Under the pieces are notes generated by a model that was not told the DNA's origin, searched no databases, and worked only from the letters and a program-made list of their open reading frames with translations. Below are positions 6,452 to 9,531 of a DNA stretch of 9,531 nt, piece by piece (the first letter of the stretch is position 1; each line of letters starts with the position of its first letter). Where the stretch lies: positions 144,459 through 153,989 of the forward strand of contig CP070826.1 in the NCBI GenBank assembly GCA_020344435.1, written 5' to 3'. The DNA comes from Candidatus Bathyarchaeota archaeon. GTDB lineage: Archaea > Thermoproteota > Bathyarchaeia > Bathyarchaeales > Bathyarchaeaceae. Position numbers and translations under genes: made by a program.

Positions 6452-7879
6452 ATGTCTAGTGAGAAGGAATACGCTCTTGACTGGATTGAAGAGAATAAGA
6501 ACGTACTGGTTGAGCTCAGTGATGAAATCTGGGAGTTCGCCGAGCTTGGCTTAATCGAATTCAAGTCTTCAGCGCTTCTGGCGGACAAACTGGAGAAACA
6601 AGGGTTCAGGATTGAACGCGGAATCGCAGGTATGCCCACGGCCTTCAAAGCAGCTTGGGGTGAAGGCAAACCTGTCATCGGAATAATGGGCGAATACGAC
6701 GCGCTACCAGGATTGTCACAGAGAAAGATTCCTCGAAAAGCCCCTTTAGAACCAGCTGCCCCCGGGCATGGGTGTGGGCATAACATTCACGGGACAAGTG
6801 GTATGGCCGCTGCTGTTGCAGTCAAGAAAGCCATGGAAAAACATGGAATGAAGGGTGTAATCAAGTTCTTCGGATGCCCGGCTGAGGAGAATTTTTCGGG
6901 CAAGGTATTCATGGTTAGAGAGGGCTGCTTCAGTGATGTTAACGCGGTAATCAGCCATCACCCGGACGCTATGAATGCGGCTGACTTGAAGAGTAGCTTG
7001 GCTGTCAACTCGATCAAGTTCCACTTTTATGGTAAAGCTTCCCACGCTGGAGGATCACCTGAGCATGGCAGAAGCGCGTTGGATGCATTGGAGCTGATGA
7101 ATACAGGTGTGAATTATCTGAGGGAACATGTAATCCAAGATGCGAGAATACACTATGTAATCGAAAAGGGTGGAGACCAGCCGAATATCGTACCACCATA
7201 CGCTAGAAGCTGGTACTACGTGAGAGCACCAGAGAGAGACCAATTAGAGTTCATACATGACTGGATTCTTGACATAGCAAAGGGAGCAGCAACCATGACG
7301 AGAACCGAGGCAAAGACAGAATTCCTCGAGGGAAGCTACAACGTTGTTCCTAACAGAGCCATCGCAGAGCTGATCGTGAAGAATATGCGTGAAATTGGAG
7401 TTCCCAGATACAGCGATGAGGATTGGGCGTTTGCTGAGAAAATCGCCAAGACAATCTCTCCTGAAATGAAGGTTGCTCAATTAAGGAAGTCCAAGCGACC
7501 CGGATGGGAGAAGCTCGTCGACAAGTTGATGGACGATGAGATTCCGGATCCTTGGGGAGATGGTGAAACCAGTCATGGCAGCACTGATGTTGCTGATGTG
7601 AGTTGGCAGGCACCCACCGTTGAATTCAGCACTGCAACATGGGTTCTAGGCACACCTGGACACTCATGGCAGAATGTGGCTCAAAGCGGAGTCGGACTTG
7701 GACACTCCTCTCTCATCTTCTCTGCGAAGGTCATGGCTGCCACTTCCATTGATCTCTTAACAAACGAAAAGACTCTAAACATGGCTTGGGAAGAACATAG
7801 GCAAAGAATCGGCCATAAGAAGTACAAGTCACCCATACCTCCTGAGCATAAGCCTCCTCTAGACATATGGGAGAAATAG
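6452..7879 (+). CDS. M20-family amidohydrolase, AbgB-like (aminobenzoyl-glutamate hydrolase subunit B family)
   Basis: This is a metal-dependent peptidase/amidohydrolase that splits amide bonds of N-acyl or N-aroyl amino acids. AbgB with AbgA cleaves p-aminobenzoyl-glutamate in bacteria, but the substrate here is unknown. The protein is 475 residues from the ATG at 6452, close to AbgB (about 480). Motifs in order: GEYDALPG at 80-87, GHGCGHNIHG at 105-114 (metal-site Cys108/His110 region), PAEE at 143-146 with the catalytic Glu, SHHPD at 168-172, GKASHAGGSPEHGRSALDA at 194-212 from the lid/dimerisation domain, TDVADVSWQAP near 378-388 and TPGHSW at 401-406. ATG 6452 is preferred over the in-frame GTG at 6443 because GGGTG ends six bases before the ATG. 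There is no signal peptide, so it should be cytoplasmic. No AbgA or AbgT partner is in the window. Confidence 0.88.
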   Translation: MSSEKEYALDWIEENKNVLVELSDEIWEFAELGLIEFKSSALLADKLEKQGFRIERGIAGMPTAFKAAWGEGKPVIGIMGEYDALPGLSQRKIPRKAPLEPAAPGHGCGHNIHGTSGMAAAVAVKKAMEKHGMKGVIKFFGCPAEENFSGKVFMVREGCFSDVNAVISHHPDAMNAADLKSSLAVNSIKFHFYGKASHAGGSPEHGRSALDALELMNTGVNYLREHVIQDARIHYVIEKGGDQPNIVPPYARSWYYVRAPERDQLEFIHDWILDIAKGAATMTRTEAKTEFLEGSYNVVPNRAIAELIVKNMREIGVPRYSDEDWAFAEKIAKTISPEMKVAQLRKSKRPGWEKLVDKLMDDEIPDPWGDGETSHGSTDVADVSWQAPTVEFSTATWVLGTPGHSWQNVAQSGVGLGHSSLIFSAKVMAATSIDLLTNEKTLNMAWEEHRQRIGHKKYKSPIPPEHKPPLDIWEK

Positions 7880-7884
7880 CCACT

Positions 7885-7929
7885 CCAAGCATTCGCCGAG
7901 GTTCGGGACTAGCATGCATGCGCGCTTGG
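7885..7929. repeat. Inverted repeat and palindrome in the convergent gap
   Basis: CCAAGC (7885-7890) and GCTTGG (7924-7929) are inverted copies that border nearly the whole 50-base gap between the convergent M20 gene and the small membrane-protein gene. Inside lies the perfect palindrome GCATGCATGC (7912-7921). It may form a structure at the ends of both transcripts. There is no T-run, so a terminator role is only a guess. Confidence 0.25.
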
Positions 7930-8166
7930 CTATTGTTCTCTGAAAGAACTCATAACTGTGCTTGTGATCTGATCTTTCAGGGTCTTATAGAACTCACTCA
8001 ATCTTTGTGCATCTTCTTTCGACATTCCTTGCTTGATTAACTCTCTCTCGAAGGCTTTTCTGGCCTTTCGCACTTTCCAGCCTAGACTCAGCCAGATTAG
8101 AAGTAGAGTGCTCGTTAGGCTGACGATTGAGAATGCGGCGATGATCACTGTCTTTGCTTTTACCAC
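7930..8166 (-). CDS. Small membrane-anchored protein with a charged helical tail, unknown function
   Basis: The 78-residue protein has one hydrophobic segment at about 7-29 (IIAAFSIVSLTSTLLLIWLS region), followed by the basic stretch WKVRKARK and a charged helical tail. Positive charge after the helix suggests the tail is cytoplasmic. Residues 38-60 carry a motif shared with its operon partner: AF, REL, GM, E, A, R, E and Y at identical spacing. The GTG at 8166 is the only sensible start, because an in-frame TGA lies nine bases upstream (8173-8175). A GTGA about eight bases before it may help ribosome binding. The gene begins 18 bases after the partner's stop, so the two are probably cotranscribed. 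I recognise no named domain. A membrane adaptor that binds the same target as its partner is a hypothesis only. Confidence 0.7.
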   Translation of the reverse strand: MVKAKTVIIAAFSIVSLTSTLLLIWLSLGWKVRKARKAFERELIKQGMSKEDAQRLSEFYKTLKDQITSTVMSSFREQ

Positions 8167-8184
8167 TTCCGTTCACTGAAGAGC

Positions 8185-8565
8185 CTAGCTCTCCTCTGTT
8201 CTCTCACCGGTCTTCTCAGCGATCTTCAGTCTGACCCTCTTGGCCACTTCCTCTTCGATGTCCTCCTTCGCGAGCTCACCTATTTTTCCTTTGCCCACGG
8301 CTCCTTTGAGTACATTTCCGAGGCTCGTGAAGACTCCTACATAATTCTCTGTCATTCTAACCGCAGTTTCCTCTGGCATTCCCCCTTCTTTCAATTCTCT
8401 GTAGAACGCTGCGGCTGCTCTTCCCATGTCCTTTCCCGCCTCCTCCGAGAAGACGGCGCCTACTATTCCCTTTATCAGTGCGGGGACTTCTTGGGAGACT
8501 ACTCCGAGGATTTCCTTGACCTCTTCAGCTTCTTCTTTTCTCGATTTTTTTCTCTCTTCAATCAC
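8185..8565 (-). CDS. Small, highly charged helical protein, unknown function
   Basis: The 126-residue soluble protein is rich in Glu, Lys and Arg at both ends, with a more hydrophobic middle (VPALIKGIVGAVF at 27-39). Residues 52-75 hold AAFYRELKEGGMPEETAVR and ENY, the motif also present in the downstream membrane protein. The tail from about 93 is again charged and probably helical. The start is GTG at 8565, marked by a near-perfect Shine-Dalgarno sequence, AAAGGAGGTG on the minus strand (8571-8580), five bases away. A TATA box lies about 60 bases upstream. This is the first gene of a two-gene operon. No known enzymatic motif is seen and I do not recognise the family by name. Strong translation signals suggest it is made in quantity, which is inference. 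Confidence 0.75.
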   Translation of the reverse strand: MIEERKKSRKEEAEEVKEILGVVSQEVPALIKGIVGAVFSEEAGKDMGRAAAAFYRELKEGGMPEETAVRMTENYVGVFTSLGNVLKGAVGKGKIGELAKEDIEEEVAKRVRLKIAEKTGERTEES

Positions 8566-8570
8566 GTTTC

Positions 8571-8580
8571 CACCTCCTTT
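8571..8580 (-). promoter_or_regulatory. Near-perfect Shine-Dalgarno sequence
   Basis: AAAGGAGGTG on the minus strand, five bases before the GTG at 8565, matches the 3' end of 16S rRNA over its whole length. It is much stronger than any other ribosome-binding site in the window and fixes the GTG start of the 126-residue protein. Confidence 0.8.
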
Positions 8581-8623
8581 TGGTTCCTGCCTTCTTGTTG
8601 AATGTTCTGGAAAGGACTTCTAT

Positions 8624-8631
8624 CTTATACA
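8624..8631 (-). promoter_or_regulatory. TATA box of the two-gene small-protein operon
   Basis: TGTATAAG on the minus strand fits the archaeal TATA element and sits about 60 bases upstream of the GTG at 8565. Transcription would start near 8600, giving a leader of about 35 bases that contains the Shine-Dalgarno sequence. The same bases adjoin the TAG of the doubtful minus-strand frame at 8620. Confidence 0.6.
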
Positions 8632-8901
8632 TGTTTGGCGGATTAGTATGATAGCTTGAGCTTTGTAGAGTTCAACTCTGAACAATTGGGCTACTGCATT
8701 TCTTCGCGCTTGATTATTCAGAGAAGCTGGAAGATTCACTATGCTGTTTCCCGATTGATCTGTAGGTATAACCTTGTCTGTTATGCCGAGCAATCTGGAA
8801 TCTTGAGGTTCAGAATTCCCTTTCTTCACTCCGCTCTTATTCAAACCCATCCTTTTCACCGCTAAATAATAAGTCTGGGCACTCTAGTTTAGGATTCTGG
8901 G

Positions 8902-8906
8902 AAAAA
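8902..8906 (-). terminator. T-run after the winged-helix gene
   Basis: On the minus strand five T residues follow the regulator's stop by about 20 bases, the kind of short U-tract that ends many archaeal transcripts. A partial tandem repeat of about 12 bases, AGTGGTCA twice (8906-8913 and 8918-8925), overlaps the stop and this run. Confidence 0.35.
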
Positions 8907-8922
8907 GTGGTCAGCAGAGTGG

Positions 8923-9354
8923 TCACTCAATCAGTCTGTATATTGTGCCGAAGCCCTCTGTCTGACGCACCACACCTTCCTTCTCGAGGCTTTTCAGTCT
9001 CGCCCTGACTATTCTTCGCGAGGCCTTTCCTCTCATAGCTTGGACCTGACGAGTGATGGCCGAAACGTTCAAGGGGCCCTTTACTGCTAGAGCTTGGAGA
9101 ATGCACCTTGAGATCTCGTCGCGGGAAATATGTCCTCGCTTCAGGTAGCGCTCAGCCGTCTTGAGACGTGAGAGTACTTTGATGGGTTCTCCGTACAATC
9201 CGACTCCCATCTTGGTCATTCGGAGAGAACCCGTCAAACCTGCATACTCTGGCTTGTCCACAATAAATGATTCCAAAGCATCCAATCTCTTCATGATCGT
9301 ATCAAGCTTCTTGCTCAGCTCCTCAAGATGCTTGGAAACGCTTCGCTCGCTCAT
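8923..9354 (-). CDS. Coiled-coil plus winged-helix DNA-binding regulator
   Basis: This 143-residue protein is a probable transcriptional regulator that binds DNA as a dimer in the cytoplasm. Residues about 5-32 (HLEELSKKLDTIMKRLDALE) are a heptad-patterned coiled coil suited to dimerisation. Residues 40-75 form a linker helix region with MTKMGVGLYGEPIKVLSRL. A C-terminal winged helix-turn-helix spans about 78-143: helix SRCILQALAVKG, then LNVSAITRQVQ, recognition helix with SRRIVRARLKSLEKEGVV, and a wing TEGFGTIYRLI. There is no ligand-binding domain or cysteine cluster. The start is ATG 9354, with a TATA box (9399-9406) and a palindrome between the two. It is a lone gene, divergent from tRNA-Pro, so its targets are unknown; self-regulation is suggested by the palindrome. 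The winged-helix call is confident; the function is not. Confidence 0.85.
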   Translation of the reverse strand: MSERSVSKHLEELSKKLDTIMKRLDALESFIVDKPEYAGLTGSLRMTKMGVGLYGEPIKVLSRLKTAERYLKRGHISRDEISRCILQALAVKGPLNVSAITRQVQAMRGKASRRIVRARLKSLEKEGVVRQTEGFGTIYRLIE

Positions 9355-9386
9355 TTTGAAGCCCTGGAATCCTTGCCCCAGATTAA

Positions 9387-9397
9387 TGGCTCAGCCA
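9387..9397. promoter_or_regulatory. Palindrome next to the TATA box of the winged-helix gene
   Basis: TGGCTCAGCCA is a perfect 5-1-5 inverted repeat lying two bases downstream (minus-strand sense) of the TATA box at 9399-9406 and upstream of the ATG at 9354. A dimeric repressor bound here would block transcription start. Autoregulation by the winged-helix protein is inferred from this position. Confidence 0.4.
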
Positions 9398-9398
9398 C

Positions 9399-9406
9399 AT
9401 TTAAAA
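9399..9406 (-). promoter_or_regulatory. TATA box of the winged-helix gene
   Basis: TTTTAAAT on the minus strand lies about 45 bases upstream of ATG 9354, placing the transcript start near 9375 and giving a short leader of about 20 bases. Confidence 0.55.
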
Positions 9407-9410
9407 CGAT

Positions 9411-9420
9411 ATACTTATAC
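9411..9420 (+). promoter_or_regulatory. TATA element for tRNA-Pro
   Basis: ATACTTATAC lies 33-42 bases upstream of the first base of the mature tRNA, consistent with a start near 9440-9445 and a short 5' leader removed by RNase P. It is almost back to back with the TATA box of the divergent regulator gene. Confidence 0.5.
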
Positions 9421-9452
9421 TGAATCCACACAATCAGAGTTAAATTTGGGAA

Positions 9453-9530
9453 GGGGCTGTCGGCTAGCATGGTCTAGGCTAGGAGACTTGGGCTCTCTTG
9501 ACCCCGGTTCGAATCCGGGCAGCCCCACCA
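9453..9530 (+). tRNA. tRNA-Pro (anticodon UGG), CCA encoded, no intron
   Basis: This tRNA carries proline and reads CCA (and probably CCG) codons. The cloverleaf can be built by hand. The acceptor stem GGGGCTG (9453-9459) pairs fully with CAGCCCC (9520-9526). The D-arm is GGCT with GGCT, with two G-U wobbles closing it and A14, GG and A21 in the loop. The anticodon stem is GGAGA with TCTCT (9482-9486, 9494-9498), and the loop is CTTGGGC, so the anticodon is TGG at 9489-9491. The T-arm is CCCGG TTCGAAT CCGGG (9503-9519). The discriminator is A at 9527, followed by an encoded CCA at 9528-9530. Position 9 is C, which is slightly unusual. No intron interrupts the anticodon loop. Confidence 0.96.
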
Positions 9531-9531
9531 A

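Larger units (their letters stand above)
8566..8922. other. 357-base stretch without a convincing gene
   Basis: This gap between the two-gene operon and the winged-helix regulator holds the operon's Shine-Dalgarno and TATA box at the left and a T-run for the regulator's 3' end at the right. Two short open frames overlap on opposite strands (8620-8859 minus, 8656-8865 plus). The minus one, best read from ATG 8850 (76 residues), has a weak upstream GGTGA but unusually few acidic residues, and its end runs to the operon's TATA box. Neither resembles a family I know. A short near-palindrome, AGAGTTCAACTCT (8667-8679), is present. A small RNA is possible but has no positive evidence. Confidence 0.5.

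Noticed and set aside
7994..8176. Minus-strand frame starting with ATG 8176 that overlaps the small membrane protein
   Set aside because: It has no membrane helix or family features and lies wholly across the better-supported GTG-started gene, which has the motif shared with its operon partner.
8656..8865. Plus-strand frame of 69 residues in the 357-base gap
   Set aside because: It has no promoter or ribosome-binding site that I can see and its composition does not suggest a protein.
8906..8929. Short tandem repeat of AGTGGTCA that might be a repeat array
   Set aside because: There are only two imperfect units of about 12 bases overlapping a stop codon; no array, spacers or CRISPR-like structure is present.
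9453..9531. tRNA gene as an integration (att) site
   Set aside because: Integration would use the tRNA 3' end, which is at the window edge, and no integrase or repeated tRNA fragment is visible inside the window.

Overview
The window comes from an archaeon. The evidence is TATA-box promoters in front of most genes, a family-B DNA polymerase, an archaeal lipoyl-synthase pair (two biotin-synthase-like radical SAM proteins), a coiled-coil/winged-helix regulator, and a proline tRNA whose CCA end is encoded. Base composition is moderate (by eye slightly under half G+C), so an extreme hyperthermophile is not indicated. The gene set would suit a Bathyarchaeia-like or related TACK lineage. That placement is inference from family resemblance and was not tested.

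Layout, left to right. Bases 1-1107 (+) are the C-terminal half of a membrane pyrophosphatase (HppA) whose start lies outside the window. A convergent minus-strand block follows. It holds a CorA-like protein that ends right after its first membrane helix (1183-2064), a short family-B DNA polymerase without a recognisable proofreading exonuclease (2162-4069), and a LipS1-type radical SAM enzyme (4217-5227). Diverging from LipS1 across a 102-base promoter region is a LipS2-type radical SAM enzyme (5330-6358, +), then an AbgB-like M20 amidohydrolase (6452-7879, +). A convergent two-gene minus-strand operon encodes small helical proteins (8565 down to 7930). One has a membrane anchor, and the two share a 23-residue motif. 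After a gap of about 350 bases with no convincing gene comes a winged-helix regulator (8923-9354, -). It is divergent from tRNA-Pro(UGG) at 9453-9530 (+).

Functionally, LipS1 and LipS2 should act together to insert sulfur into octanoylated carrier proteins, giving lipoyl groups. No lipoyl acceptor protein or octanoyl transferase is visible here. HppA uses pyrophosphate to pump ions, and its signature residues point to the K+-independent, proton-pumping subtype. The exonuclease-lacking polymerase keeps motif A and motif C, so it may be active; its layout resembles the archaeal PolB2/Dpo2 group linked to damage tolerance. There is no transposon, CRISPR array, phage module or obvious defence island.

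The most interesting items are the paired small proteins with the shared motif, the CorA homologue lacking GMN and the second membrane helix, the polymerase architecture, and several perfect inverted repeats at promoters (lipS1/lipS2, upstream of the polymerase, and at the regulator's own promoter).
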